The notes beneath the pieces were generated by a model. The model searched no databases and was not told where the DNA came from. It worked only from the letters and a program-made list of their open reading frames with translations. The position numbers and the translations under genes are program-made. From Bacteroidales bacterium UBA1745 (lineage in GTDB: Bacteria > Bacteroidota > Bacteroidia > Bacteroidales > UBA932), in NCBI GenBank assembly GCA_002314885.1, contig DCHT01000062.1, positions 49,334-113,333 on the forward strand: 64,000 nt of DNA, read 5' to 3'. Each line of letters starts with the position of its first letter. Position 1 is the first letter of the stretch. Of the stretch, positions 1-9,098 are shown one piece after another.

Positions 1-38
1 CTTATGATTCAAAAATCCAAATTTAACTGCCCGGCCGT

Positions 39-764
39 CTATTTTACCGGACGTATCTTTCTCATCTTCAGCTTCATCACACCCCAGAAGGCTTCGCCGA
101 AAATGCTGCTGCTCATCTTGGATGTCCCCTCCTTCCTGTCGACGAAGATGACAGGCACTTCCTGTATCCTGAAGCCCAGTTTGTAGGTGCTGTACTTCAT
201 CTCGATCTGGAAGCCGTAGCCCTTCATCCTGACGTCGTCGAGGTTGATGGTCTCGAGGACCTTGCGGGTGTAGCACTTGAAGCCGGCGGTCGTGTCATAT
301 ACCTTCATACCGAGCACGGTACGCACATATACGGACGCATAATAGGACATTATCACGCGGCCTATAGGCCAGTTGATGACACTGATGCCGTTGCAGTAAC
401 GGGAGCCGATTGCGAGGTCAGCGCCGTCCTCCGCACAGGCGGAATAGAGGCGAGGCAGGTCGGCAGGATTGTGGGAGAAGTCCGCATCCATCTCGAAGAT
501 GTAGTCGTAACCGTGGGCCAGGGACCACTTGAAACCGGTGAGGTAGGCAGTGCCCAGCCCCTGCTTGCCGCTGCGCTCGATGATGAACAGGCGCTCAGGG
601 AATTCCTCCATCAGCCTCTTCACGATGGCAGCAGTGCCGTCAGGCGAGCCGTCCTCGATGACGAGGATGTGGTACTCCCCTTCCAGCGCAAACACGGCGC
701 GGATGATGTTCTCTATGTTTTCCTTCTCGTTGTAAGTAGGAATGATTACTATCTTGTCTGACAT
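39..764 (-). CDS. DPM1-like polyprenyl-phosphate glycosyltransferase (GT2)
   Basis: A 241-residue family 2 glycosyltransferase of the dolichyl-phosphate mannose synthase type. It probably moves a sugar from a nucleotide donor to a polyprenyl phosphate on the inner face of the membrane. The GT-A fold is marked by PTYNEKEN (residues 9-16), EDGSPDGT (37-44) and the metal-binding DAD (93-95). No membrane helices follow the catalytic domain, so it is the short DPM1 form. I chose the ATG at 764, which precedes the conserved first beta strand; an in-frame ATG at 791 would add nine unconserved residues. It is the last gene of an operon, 27 bp after the Tricorn-like protease. Sugar specificity cannot be read from the sequence. 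Confidence 0.85.
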   Translation of the reverse strand: MSDKIVIIPTYNEKENIENIIRAVFALEGEYHILVIEDGSPDGTAAIVKRLMEEFPERLFIIERSGKQGLGTAYLTGFKWSLAHGYDYIFEMDADFSHNPADLPRLYSACAEDGADLAIGSRYCNGISVINWPIGRVIMSYYASVYVRTVLGMKVYDTTAGFKCYTRKVLETINLDDVRMKGYGFQIEMKYSTYKLGFRIQEVPVIFVDRKEGTSKMSSSIFGEAFWGVMKLKMRKIRPVK

Positions 765-791
765 ATACTGTGTAATATCAATTGTTGTCAA

Positions 792-3700
792 TTATTTTGC
801 ATCCAGGGTGCGGAGCATCTCGGCTACGGCTGCCTCCAGCTGCTTGTCTTCGCCGCGGAGCACTGACTCAGGGTCATTGTAGACCAGGATGTCCGGTTCG
901 ATCTGGTGGTTCTCGATATAGACGCCTTCGGAAGCGCTCATATTGCCCACCTGAGGAATGCCGAACACGAGGGTCTCGTCCACCTGGGTCTCCCACCACA
1001 CTGCAGTCATCGTGCCAGGGATAGGGGCACCGATGAGCTTGCCCAGGCCGAGGGCCTTGTAGGCGTATGGGAAGCCGGATGCGTCGGAGTAGTTGTCCTC
1101 TCCAACGAGCACGCAGGAAGGCTTGGTCCACTTGGTAAAAGGATCGTGGCCAATATACTGGCCTCTAGGCTCGTAACGCACATATTCCTTGCCGCTGAGC
1201 AGGGTCAGGAGGTCGTCGTGGAGCCATCCGCCGCCGTTGTGACGGGTGTCGACGATGATGGCCTCGCAGGCGCGGTACTTGCCGAGCATATTGCTGAAGA
1301 CCTCACGGAAACTGTCGCTGTTCATACCCTTCACGTGGACATAGCCCACGCGGCCGTCGGAGAGTTTCTCTGTCATTTCCTCGCGGCGGCGCACCCACCT
1401 CTTGTAAAGGAGGTCGGACTCGCTGGTGAGGGCGTTCAGATAGAGGGTCTCGGCCTTCTTGCCCTTCTTCTCCACGGTCACGGCTACCCTGCGGCCGCCC
1501 TTTGCACGGAAGAGGGTGAAATAGTCCTCACCGGCCTTGATAGGCTTGCCGTCGATGGCGCTGATGATGTCACCTGCCTTGATTTCATTGTCGATTGCCA
1601 CGATAGGGCTGCCTGGGAGCACTTCCGCGATCTTGAGGCCGTCACCCGTCCATTCGCGGTCGTAGATGAGGCCGAGATAGCCATAGTTGTAGCGAAGTGC
1701 AGGACGGTAGCGGGCACCGGTGTGGGAACCGTTCATCTCGCCGAGCATCTCGGAAAGCATCTCCTGGAAATCGTAGTTGTTGTCGATATATGGCAGATAT
1801 GCGGCATATTCGGCCTTGTAGCCTTCCCAGTCCACGCCGTGGAGCTCAGGATCGTAGAACTTCTCGCCCATCTGCTTCCAGATGTGGTTGAAGATATATT
1901 CGCGTTCTGCGGCACGGTCGTAGGTATATTCGCCTCTGAAGCTGATGGACTTGGTAGTGCCGGCATTGAGGTCGAACTTGCTCACGCCGCTGCGTCCGAA
2001 CATATAGACGCTCTTGCCGTCAGGGCTGGTGAAGAAGCGTCCGGAAGAGCCCTTGGACACGACTTTCACGCTGCCCTTCTTCACGTCGAGGCAATAGAGG
2101 GACATACCGTCGTTGTCGCGTGCGCTATAGTAGAGTTTCTTGCCGTCAGGAGAGAGGAAATAGTCTCCCAGATGGCCTGAGGCCCTGGTGAGGCGGACTA
2201 TTCGGTCGCGGCGGCCGTCGAGGTCGAGAGGCTCTGCTGCGGCCTTCTTCTCAGCCTTGAGGCTGTCCTTTGCCTCCTTCTTCTCAGCTTTTTCATCCTT
2301 CTTGTCGGAGTCCTTCTTGTCGGCATCCTCGAAGAACTTGGCTATCTTCTCGAATTCCTCGCTGCGGTTGAACTCATAGTATTTCTTGCCGTCGAAGAAC
2401 ATAATATAGATGTCGTCCTCAGTGCCCCAGCTGCCGTGGCTGCGATAGCCGGCCTTGTCGGAAGACCAGGTCATAGCCCTGCCGTTGAGAGCCCAGCGGA
2501 AGGAGCCGTCGGAATAGCCGCTCTGGGTGAGGTTGGTGATCTTGCCGCTCTCCACGTCGATGAGGGCCACGTCGCTGTTGTTCCAGCCGCCGTCCGCATA
2601 CCAGTTGCAGAGTATGGACTTGCTGTCAGGGCTCCAGGCGAAATGCTGGTCTCCGTCGGTGTAGGAGTAGTTCACGCCCTTGTGGAGACTCTTTTCCTTG
2701 CCGTTGCCCAGGTCCTTGACCACGAGTTCGCTGCGGTCGCGCAGGAAGGCTATCTTCTTGCCGTCAGGGGAAACCTCTGGCTGGAAGCAGGTCTGCGCAG
2801 GATCGGTGATGAGTTCCTCCTCGATTTCAGTCGCTGTGATGAAATATTTCTCGCTCTTGTTCTTGATGGAAGCCTTGTAGATGCCCCAGTGACCGTTTCT
2901 TTCAGACGCATAGTAGATCGAGCGGCCGTCCTCAGCGAAGGACACGCCCCTCTCCTGCTCGGCCGTGGCGGTGATGCGCTTGGTGAGCTGTACGTCCATT
3001 CCGATCACGAACACGTCGCCCCTGACCACGATGGCCATCTCCTTGCCGGAGTTGGCTGCGGCGGCATAGCGTATGCCGGAAGACATCAGTCCGTATTCGG
3101 CCTCCCTGGCTCCGTTGTCGGCCACCACGTCGATGGCCACCATCTTGGCACCGGCAGCAAAAGCGGCTTCTGAGGCCTCTGCGTTGCCGTCAATGGTGTA
3201 GAGGTCGCCCCTGAAGGAATAGCTGAGCATTCCGTCCTTGGAAGCGGAGAGATAGCGGATAGGATCGCCTGTGACGTAGGTCAGCTGCTCCACTTTGGAA
3301 GGGTTGCTGACACTGCTGCGATATACGTTGAGGGCGCCGGAGCGCTCGCTCAGGAACCAGAACTTGTCCCCATCTGCGGCAAAGACCGGATTGCGGTCCT
3401 CGCCCTGGAAGTCAACTACTTTGGTGAAGGACTTGTCAGCAGGCTTGTAGAGCCAGATGTCGCGGGTCACGGATGAAGTGTGATGCTTGCGGAAAGAATC
3501 CTCATAGCCCTTGATGTCCTCGTAGAGCATCTCGCCCCTGGCGTTGACGCTGACCATTCCGAGTTCCATAGGCAGCACCATCTGAGGACGGCCGCCCTCG
3601 ACAGGCACCCTGTAGAGCTGGATGTCGCCTGGATACTGGTCCGCAGTGGCGTCAGTGCCGATATTGGTGGTGAAAAGTATGGAACCATCAGGCTCCACGG

Positions 3701-4046
3701 CCACGAGAGTCTCGTTCAGCGGGAAGAAGGTCATTCTCTTCGGAATGCCGCCCTCGGCAGCAGTCACATAGATGTCCTGATTGCCCTCACGGGTGGACAT
3801 AAACACTATCTTGGAGCCGTCCGCAGTCCACATAGGATTGGAATCGTATGCGGAGTCGGAGGTGAGCTGCCTGGCCTGGCCGCCGTTCACCGGAACTACA
3901 TAGAGATCGCCCTTGTAGCCGAATGCGATGCTCTTTCCGTCTGGGGAAATGGCATTCTTCCTGAGCCAGTGAGGAGTTTCCGCGCTGGCGGAGACGAGGC
4001 AGCAGGATGCCGCCAGGACAAAGATGGATGCAATGAACTTCTTCAT
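792..4046 (-). CDS. Secreted Tricorn-like S41 protease
   Basis: A 1084-residue exported protease related to archaeal Tricorn. A signal peptide (about residues 1-22) is followed by repeated PD40/WD40-like blades with the recurring SPDGK motif. A Lys/Asp/Glu-rich linker lies at about 572-607, a PDZ domain at about 795-865, and a C-terminal S41 domain carries the likely nucleophile serine near residue 986 in NYSDASGFP. The family degrades peptides in a propeller-gated chamber. The signal peptide places this one in the periplasm, unlike cytosolic Tricorn. It starts 4 bp after recR, within the ClC-tex-recR operon. Confidence 0.88.
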   Translation of the reverse strand: MKKFIASIFVLAASCCLVSASAETPHWLRKNAISPDGKSIAFGYKGDLYVVPVNGGQARQLTSDSAYDSNPMWTADGSKIVFMSTREGNQDIYVTAAEGGIPKRMTFFPLNETLVAVEPDGSILFTTNIGTDATADQYPGDIQLYRVPVEGGRPQMVLPMELGMVSVNARGEMLYEDIKGYEDSFRKHHTSSVTRDIWLYKPADKSFTKVVDFQGEDRNPVFAADGDKFWFLSERSGALNVYRSSVSNPSKVEQLTYVTGDPIRYLSASKDGMLSYSFRGDLYTIDGNAEASEAAFAAGAKMVAIDVVADNGAREAEYGLMSSGIRYAAAANSGKEMAIVVRGDVFVIGMDVQLTKRITATAEQERGVSFAEDGRSIYYASERNGHWGIYKASIKNKSEKYFITATEIEEELITDPAQTCFQPEVSPDGKKIAFLRDRSELVVKDLGNGKEKSLHKGVNYSYTDGDQHFAWSPDSKSILCNWYADGGWNNSDVALIDVESGKITNLTQSGYSDGSFRWALNGRAMTWSSDKAGYRSHGSWGTEDDIYIMFFDGKKYYEFNRSEEFEKIAKFFEDADKKDSDKKDEKAEKKEAKDSLKAEKKAAAEPLDLDGRRDRIVRLTRASGHLGDYFLSPDGKKLYYSARDNDGMSLYCLDVKKGSVKVVSKGSSGRFFTSPDGKSVYMFGRSGVSKFDLNAGTTKSISFRGEYTYDRAAEREYIFNHIWKQMGEKFYDPELHGVDWEGYKAEYAAYLPYIDNNYDFQEMLSEMLGEMNGSHTGARYRPALRYNYGYLGLIYDREWTGDGLKIAEVLPGSPIVAIDNEIKAGDIISAIDGKPIKAGEDYFTLFRAKGGRRVAVTVEKKGKKAETLYLNALTSESDLLYKRWVRRREEMTEKLSDGRVGYVHVKGMNSDSFREVFSNMLGKYRACEAIIVDTRHNGGGWLHDDLLTLLSGKEYVRYEPRGQYIGHDPFTKWTKPSCVLVGEDNYSDASGFPYAYKALGLGKLIGAPIPGTMTAVWWETQVDETLVFGIPQVGNMSASEGVYIENHQIEPDILVYNDPESVLRGEDKQLEAAVAEMLRTLDAK

Positions 4047-4050
4047 ATTA

Positions 4051-4680
4051 TCAAGCCTTGAAAGGTTGTCTGTTTACTATTGAACGGCCGAGGGTGAGGC
4101 TGTCGGCATATTCGAGATTGTCGCCGAAACCCAGTCCTCGTGCGAGGGAACTTACCTTCACCCCAAGCGGGGATATCTGGCGGTAGATGTAGAAGGATGT
4201 GGTCTCCCCTTCCACGTCGCCGCTGAGGGCCAGGATCACTTCCACAGGAGCCTCAGCAGTGATTTCCATAGACTTCAGGCGCTGCACCAGGTCGCCTATG
4301 GTAAGGTCGGAAGGACCGACTCCGTTGATAGGGGAAATGATGCCGCCGAGCACGTGATAAGTGCCCCTGTACTGACCGGTGGCCTCTATGCTCATCACGT
4401 CGCGCACGTTCTCGACCACGCAGATGGTCCTGTGGTCGCGGCTGCGGTCGGCGCAGATGGCGCAGCTGTCATCGTCACATATCATCCTGCACACCTTGCA
4501 ATACTTCACATTGTCGCGGAGGGCGGCAATGGAATCGGTGAAATGGTGCACGTTCTCGGCAGGCTGACGCAGCAGGTGCAGAGCGAGCCTGAGCGCGCTC
4601 TTGCGGCCCACGCCCGGCAGCGAGCCTATGGCGTCCACAGCCTCCTCGAGGAGTTTGGATGGATATTGTTCCTTGTACAT
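4051..4680 (-). CDS. recR: Recombination protein RecR
   Basis: A 209-residue RecR, which works with RecO (and RecF) to load RecA at single-stranded gaps. Visible features are the helix-hairpin-helix GSLPGVGRKSA (19-29), a C4 zinc finger with Cys61, Cys64, Cys73 and Cys76, and a Toprim domain starting near residue 84. It ends with the conserved Walker-B-like C-terminal region (ARGLGFGDNLEYAD). Length matches the family norm of about 200. The start ATG is 2 bp after the tex stop. Confidence 0.97.
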   Translation of the reverse strand: MYKEQYPSKLLEEAVDAIGSLPGVGRKSALRLALHLLRQPAENVHHFTDSIAALRDNVKYCKVCRMICDDDSCAICADRSRDHRTICVVENVRDVMSIEATGQYRGTYHVLGGIISPINGVGPSDLTIGDLVQRLKSMEITAEAPVEVILALSGDVEGETTSFYIYRQISPLGVKVSSLARGLGFGDNLEYADSLTLGRSIVNRQPFKA

Positions 4681-4682
4681 TC

Positions 4683-6827
4683 CTACTTGATGAGTCTTAA
4701 TCCTATTCTCTTGCGGTCGAGGTCCACTGACACCACGCTGACCTTCACCTGCTGATGCAGCTTAAGCACCTTGGACGGGTCACACTGGCCCTTGACGCCC
4801 ATATTGGAGGCGTGTATGAGGCCGTTTTCGTGCACTCCTATGTCCACGAAGGCTCCGAAGGCGGTGATGTTGGTCACTATGCCCGGCAGTTCCATTCCGG
4901 TCTTGAGGTCGTCGATCGCGTGTATATCCTGGGAGAACTCGAATTCCTGAGCCTCTGACCTTGGGTCGCGGCCAGGTTTCGCAAGTTCCTTGATGATGTC
5001 GTTGATGGTCGGGAGGCCGAAATCGCCCTCCACGTATTTCTCCGCCTGGATCTTGCCGCAAAGTTCCGGACTGCCTACCAGTTCGGAGGTCTTCACTCCG
5101 AGGTCGCGGGCCATACGGTCCACGATGTGGTAGCTCTCAGGATGCACTGCAGAGTTGTCCAGAGGGTTTTCGGCGTCCGGGATGCGGAGGAAGCCGGCAC
5201 ACTGCTCGTAGGCCTTGGCTCCGAGCCTCTTCACCTTGAGGAGTTCCTCGCGGGATTCGTAGGCGCCGTTCTCCTTCCTGTAGTCCACGATATTCGCGGC
5301 AAGGGCAGGACCTATGCCGGAAACATAGCTCAGGAGATAAGGGCTGGCGGTGTTGAGATTGACTCCCACGCTGTTCACACAGCTTTCCACGGTGTTGTCG
5401 AGCTTCTCCTTGAGGAGGACCTGGTCCACGTCGTGCTGGTACTGTCCCACTCCGAGGGACTTCGGATCTATCTTCACCAGTTCGGCGAGAGGATCCATAA
5501 GTCGGCGGCCTATGCTGACGGCACCGCGGACGGTGACATCGTACTGAGGAAACTCGTCCCTGGCCACGTCGGAGGCGGAATATATGGATGCGCCGTCCTC
5601 GCTGACGGAGAACACACGGCAGTCCTGAGGCTTCGGAACCCTCTTGATGAATTCCTCGGTCTCGCGTCCCGCAGTGCCGTTTCCGATTGCGATGACTTCT
5701 ATCTTGTATTTGGCTATCAGACTGGAAATCAGCTGAATGGCCTTCACTTTCTCATTTGCGGGAGGGTGCGGATAGATGACCTCGTGGCAGAGCAGGTTGC
5801 CCTGTGCGTCGAGGCAGACCACCTTGCATCCAGTCCTGAAGCCAGGGTCTATGGCCAGCAGCCTCTTCTGCCCCACCGGAGCCGCAAGCAGCAGCTGACG
5901 GAGGTTCTCCCCGAAGACCCTGATGGATTCGATGTCGGCCTTTTCCTTGGCCTCCTTGATCACCTCATTGGTGAGAGAAGGCTCGAGAAGCCTCTTGTAG
6001 CAGTCCTCAACGGCCTCCCTGACCTGCTCTCCGCCCAGCCTGGACGGACGTCCGTTGGCCTGGCAGAAGTCCCAGTAGATCATACCGGCGCTCTTCTCGG
6101 CATCGGCATCTATCTTCAGCGACAGGAAGCCCTCGTCGGCGGCACGCAGTATGGCGAGCAGACGATGAGGAGCGATGCGCGAAATAGGTTCGCTGTTGTC
6201 GAAGTAAGTACGGTATTTCTGGGCATCCTGGCTCTCCTTTCCGGCCTTGGTGACCTTGGAGACCAGCCTGCGCTGCTTCATCACCTTCCTGATGGATTCC
6301 CTCACTGCCGCAGTCTCGCTGATGCGCTCGGCGATGATGTCGCGGGCTCCGGCAAGGGCCTCTTCCTCAGTGGCAACCTTCTTTCCTGTGCCATAGAAGC
6401 GCTTGGCCTCGATTGCGGGATCTCCGCACCTAGGGGAACAGAGCAAGTCGGCAAGCGGCTCGAGTCCGGCTTCCTTGGCCGCGGTGGCCCTGGTACGCCT
6501 CTTCGGGCGATATGGGAGATAGAGATCCTCCAGTTCGCGTGAATCGACTGTGTTCTCTATCCTCTTGCGCAGTTCATCTGAAAGGGCACCGGCTTCGGAA
6601 ATGGTCTGGAGTATGGTCTCCTTGCGACGGGCCATCTCTGCGAAGACATCCACCCAATGGCGTATCTCCGCAATGGCGACCTCGTCGAGGCCTCCGGTGC
6701 GTTCCTTGCGGTAGCGGCTGATGAACGGAATGGTGGCTCCGTCCGCGAACAGCTGTTCGCAGTTTTCGACCTGCCATTCCTTGCATCCCACCTTGGATGC
6801 GGTTTCCTTGATGTATATCTCGAGCAT
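4683..6827 (-). CDS. tex: Tex-family RNA-binding transcription accessory protein
   Basis: A 714-residue Tex/YhgF protein, a cytoplasmic nucleic-acid-binding factor related to eukaryotic Spt6. It has an N-terminal Tex domain, an YqgF/RNase H-like domain beginning LLAIDPGFRTGCKV, a helix-hairpin-helix region (YLLSYVSGIGPALAANI) and a C-terminal S1 domain (GIVTNITAFGAFVDIGV). The ATG at 6827 gives the family's usual N-terminus; an in-frame Met at 6947 lies inside the ClC gene and would add an unconserved extension. It lies between the ClC gene (7 bp upstream) and recR (2 bp downstream). Confidence 0.95.
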   Translation of the reverse strand: MLEIYIKETASKVGCKEWQVENCEQLFADGATIPFISRYRKERTGGLDEVAIAEIRHWVDVFAEMARRKETILQTISEAGALSDELRKRIENTVDSRELEDLYLPYRPKRRTRATAAKEAGLEPLADLLCSPRCGDPAIEAKRFYGTGKKVATEEEALAGARDIIAERISETAAVRESIRKVMKQRRLVSKVTKAGKESQDAQKYRTYFDNSEPISRIAPHRLLAILRAADEGFLSLKIDADAEKSAGMIYWDFCQANGRPSRLGGEQVREAVEDCYKRLLEPSLTNEVIKEAKEKADIESIRVFGENLRQLLLAAPVGQKRLLAIDPGFRTGCKVVCLDAQGNLLCHEVIYPHPPANEKVKAIQLISSLIAKYKIEVIAIGNGTAGRETEEFIKRVPKPQDCRVFSVSEDGASIYSASDVARDEFPQYDVTVRGAVSIGRRLMDPLAELVKIDPKSLGVGQYQHDVDQVLLKEKLDNTVESCVNSVGVNLNTASPYLLSYVSGIGPALAANIVDYRKENGAYESREELLKVKRLGAKAYEQCAGFLRIPDAENPLDNSAVHPESYHIVDRMARDLGVKTSELVGSPELCGKIQAEKYVEGDFGLPTINDIIKELAKPGRDPRSEAQEFEFSQDIHAIDDLKTGMELPGIVTNITAFGAFVDIGVHENGLIHASNMGVKGQCDPSKVLKLHQQVKVSVVSVDLDRKRIGLRLIK

Positions 6828-6834
6828 ATCTGCC

Positions 6835-8592
6835 TTAATCGTGTGACACTTCCTTGAGCTGGGAGCGATAGGCGGAGAATATCTTGGACTTGGACACGAA
6901 GCCCACGTAAGTCCTGTCCACATCCACCACAGGCAGGTTCCACGCATCAGTCTTCTCGAATTTCTTCATAACGCTGTCCATCTTCTCGTCCACATAGACG
7001 TAGGCCGGAGCCGATTTCATGAAGTTGTAGACGTGGAGGGTGGAATACTCGTCCTTCTTGAACATATCGTGCCTTACATCCTCGAGGGAGACATAGCCCT
7101 GGAAATGGTACTTGGAATCGACCACTGGGAAGATGTTCCTGTTGGACTCGGCGATGGCATCGACCAGCTGGCCGAGCGTGTCATCGATGCGTACGGTTGC
7201 GAAGTTGGACTCTATGAGGTCGGAAGTCTTCAGCAGGGTGAGGACCGCCTGGTCGCTGTCGTGGGTAAGAAGTTCGCCCTTGTTGGCAATACGCTTGGTG
7301 TAGATTGAATATTTCTCGAACATCCTGGTCAGACCATAGCAGATGGTCGAAGTGAGGATGAGCGGAATCAGAAGTTCATAGCCGCCGGAAATCTCGGCGA
7401 TGAGGAAGATCGCGGTCATAGGCGCCTGCATCACACCCGCCATCATACCCGCCATACCCACGAGTACGAAGTTCTGCTCCGGGATCATATACGAATCGGG
7501 GCCGATGATGAGGTTCAGGGTGCGGGCGACCACGAAGCCCGCGATGCCGCCTGCAAACAGGGTCGGACCGAAGGTACCTCCGACTCCGCCGCCTGCGTTG
7601 GTGAAGGACATCGAGAATATCTTCAGGAGCATTACCAGCAGGAAGAACACGGGCACAGCCCAGGCATTGCTGAGCATACCCTCGAGGAGGGTCATACCCG
7701 CATAATCCGGCTGCTGTCCGTTGAGCAGCTGATGGAGCACGCCGTAACCCTCACCGTAGAGTGGCGGGAAGAGGAAGATGAGCAGTCCGAGGCAGACAGC
7801 CGACATCAGCCATTTCAGATAAGGGTTCTTCACGCCTGAGATATTGTCCTCAAGCCAGAGGGTCATACGGGTGAAATAGATGGAACCGAGGGTACAGAAC
7901 ACTGCCAGAACCACATAGAACGGCATATTCCTCATCATAAACGGCTCCAAGCTACAAGCGAACGGAGCGGCGTCGCCCAGCAGCAGGTAGGACACCACGG
8001 TCGCGGAAATGGTCGACAGCAGCAGCGGCAGCATAGACGACATCGAGATGTTGAAAAGCAGGATCTCGAGGGTGAAGAGCACACCGGCGAGAGGGGCCTT
8101 GAAGATGCCTGCAACGGCACCTGCGGCACCACAGCCCACCAGGATGGTCATATTCTTGTAGGACAGGCCCATCTTCCTGGCCACGTTGGAACCGATTGCC
8201 GCACCCGTGTACACGATAGGTGCCTCAGCTCCGACCGAACCGCCGAGTCCGATGGTCACGCAGCTGGAAAGGAGGGAGGAATACATATTGTGAGGCTTGA
8301 TCCTGGACTCGTTCTTGGAAACAGCTACGAGCACCTTGGTCACGCCGTGGCCTATGTTGTCCTTGATGACATAGCGGACGAAAAGCATAGAAAGGAGCAT
8401 ACCGAGTCCAGGGAGCACCAGAAGGAGGAATCTCATCCCGTGCTCACCGGTCAGGACGTCAGCCCCGTGCTGAAGGCATTCGATGCCGGTCTTCAGCAGC
8501 ACGGAAGCCAGTCCGCACGCGATTCCGACCACCAGCGACAGTATCAGCAGGAGGTCATTTTCGCTCAGTTTGGTCCTAAGTTTTGCTTTCAT
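6835..8592 (-). CDS. ClC chloride channel/transporter with CBS pair
   Basis: A 585-residue ClC anion channel or proton-coupled exchanger in the inner membrane. The gating-glutamate motif is present as GSVGAEAPIV and the C-terminal helix motif as GTFGPTLFAGG. The usual GSGIP selectivity motif reads GHGV, so a His replaces the chloride-coordinating Ser, a variant I believe occurs in other Bacteroidota ClCs. Two CBS domains fill the last 130 or so residues. The start ATG at 8592 follows a TAnnTTTG box at 8617-8624; an upstream in-frame ATG at 8646 lies within a terminator and is rejected. It is the first gene of a five-gene operon. Confidence 0.93.
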   Translation of the reverse strand: MKAKLRTKLSENDLLLILSLVVGIACGLASVLLKTGIECLQHGADVLTGEHGMRFLLLVLPGLGMLLSMLFVRYVIKDNIGHGVTKVLVAVSKNESRIKPHNMYSSLLSSCVTIGLGGSVGAEAPIVYTGAAIGSNVARKMGLSYKNMTILVGCGAAGAVAGIFKAPLAGVLFTLEILLFNISMSSMLPLLLSTISATVVSYLLLGDAAPFACSLEPFMMRNMPFYVVLAVFCTLGSIYFTRMTLWLEDNISGVKNPYLKWLMSAVCLGLLIFLFPPLYGEGYGVLHQLLNGQQPDYAGMTLLEGMLSNAWAVPVFFLLVMLLKIFSMSFTNAGGGVGGTFGPTLFAGGIAGFVVARTLNLIIGPDSYMIPEQNFVLVGMAGMMAGVMQAPMTAIFLIAEISGGYELLIPLILTSTICYGLTRMFEKYSIYTKRIANKGELLTHDSDQAVLTLLKTSDLIESNFATVRIDDTLGQLVDAIAESNRNIFPVVDSKYHFQGYVSLEDVRHDMFKKDEYSTLHVYNFMKSAPAYVYVDEKMDSVMKKFEKTDAWNLPVVDVDRTYVGFVSKSKIFSAYRSQLKEVSHD

Positions 8593-8616
8593 TGTCCGTA
8601 ATGACGTATAAACGGA

Positions 8617-8624
8617 CAAATTTA
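8617..8624 (-). promoter_or_regulatory. -7 promoter box of the ClC operon
   Basis: The minus strand reads TAAATTTG, a full match to the Bacteroidota TAnnTTTG consensus, 24 bp before the ClC start codon. The predicted transcript start is near 8612. The short leader contains an inverted repeat TGTCCGT/ACGGACA (8593-8618) ending next to the ATG. Confidence 0.65.
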
Positions 8625-8637
8625 AACCTTTTCGTAG

Positions 8638-8671
8638 AAAAAACAAAGGGCCGACCCTGAGGTCAGCCCTT
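8638..8671 (-). terminator. Intrinsic terminator of the acidic small gene
   Basis: An 11-position hairpin (8646-8656 with 8661-8671, one C/A mismatch, loop CTGA) is followed on the minus strand by TGTTTTTT. It lies 23 bp after the stop codon of the acidic small gene and just before the ClC promoter. Confidence 0.85.
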
Positions 8672-8694
8672 CTGATTGTATGTAATCCTAATGA

Positions 8695-9036
8695 TTATTC
8701 CGCTGAATCGTCGTCGTCTCCGCTGGAGTACTGGGAGATGTTCTCGTCTGGAAGAGTAGAATCGCTCTCGCCGTCATCATCACCATCATCGCCGGTTTCG
8801 TCAAGCCACTTGTCCACGTCGTCGAGGTCGTCGACCTTGATCTTCACCTTCACGAGATAAACTGCTGATGGGATCTCAACGGTCACATAGTAGATGCTGG
8901 TTCCGTCCGGCTTGTCGATCTTCTTCACATCAGGAAGGAAATCGGTCATACCCTTCGGATACTTCTCAGCAAATGCTGCTGCGAGCTCCTCAGACATATT
9001 TTCATAACTGATCATTGCGTGCTTCTTCTGCTCCAT
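8695..9036 (-). CDS. Small acidic protein of unknown function
   Basis: I do not recognise this 113-residue protein. The N-terminal half looks folded, with a helix (SEELAAAFAEKYPKGM) then two strands (TSIYYVTVEI, AVYLVKVKIKV). The last 45 or so residues are dominated by Asp, Glu, Gly and Ser, including DDGDDDGESD and SGDDDDSAE. There is no signal peptide, so it is probably cytoplasmic. The gene stands alone between its own promoter (9064-9095) and a strong terminator. The ATG at 9036 is preferred; a TTG at 9066 would overlap the predicted promoter. Confidence 0.75.
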   Translation of the reverse strand: MEQKKHAMISYENMSEELAAAFAEKYPKGMTDFLPDVKKIDKPDGTSIYYVTVEIPSAVYLVKVKIKVDDLDDVDKWLDETGDDGDDDGESDSTLPDENISQYSSGDDDDSAE

Positions 9037-9063
9037 ATCTGTGCTTCTTTTTAAAAACCGGTG

Positions 9064-9095
9064 CAAGTATAGTACATTTTTCCAAATGCAAAAAA
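9064..9095 (-). promoter_or_regulatory. Promoter of the acidic small gene
   Basis: The minus strand carries TTTTTTG (9095-9089), a 17-bp spacer and TATACTTG (9071-9064), 7 of 8 matches to TAnnTTTG. Transcription would start near 9059, about 20 bp before the ATG. Confidence 0.55.
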
Positions 9096-9098
9096 TAT

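Noticed and set aside
906..2180. A 424-codon open frame on the plus strand opposite the Tricorn-like gene
   Set aside because: No recognisable domain, and the opposite strand encodes the PDZ and S41 domains over the same bases.
5127..6542. A 471-codon open frame opposite tex
   Set aside because: Composition is a mirror of the tex gene; no start context or domain supports it.
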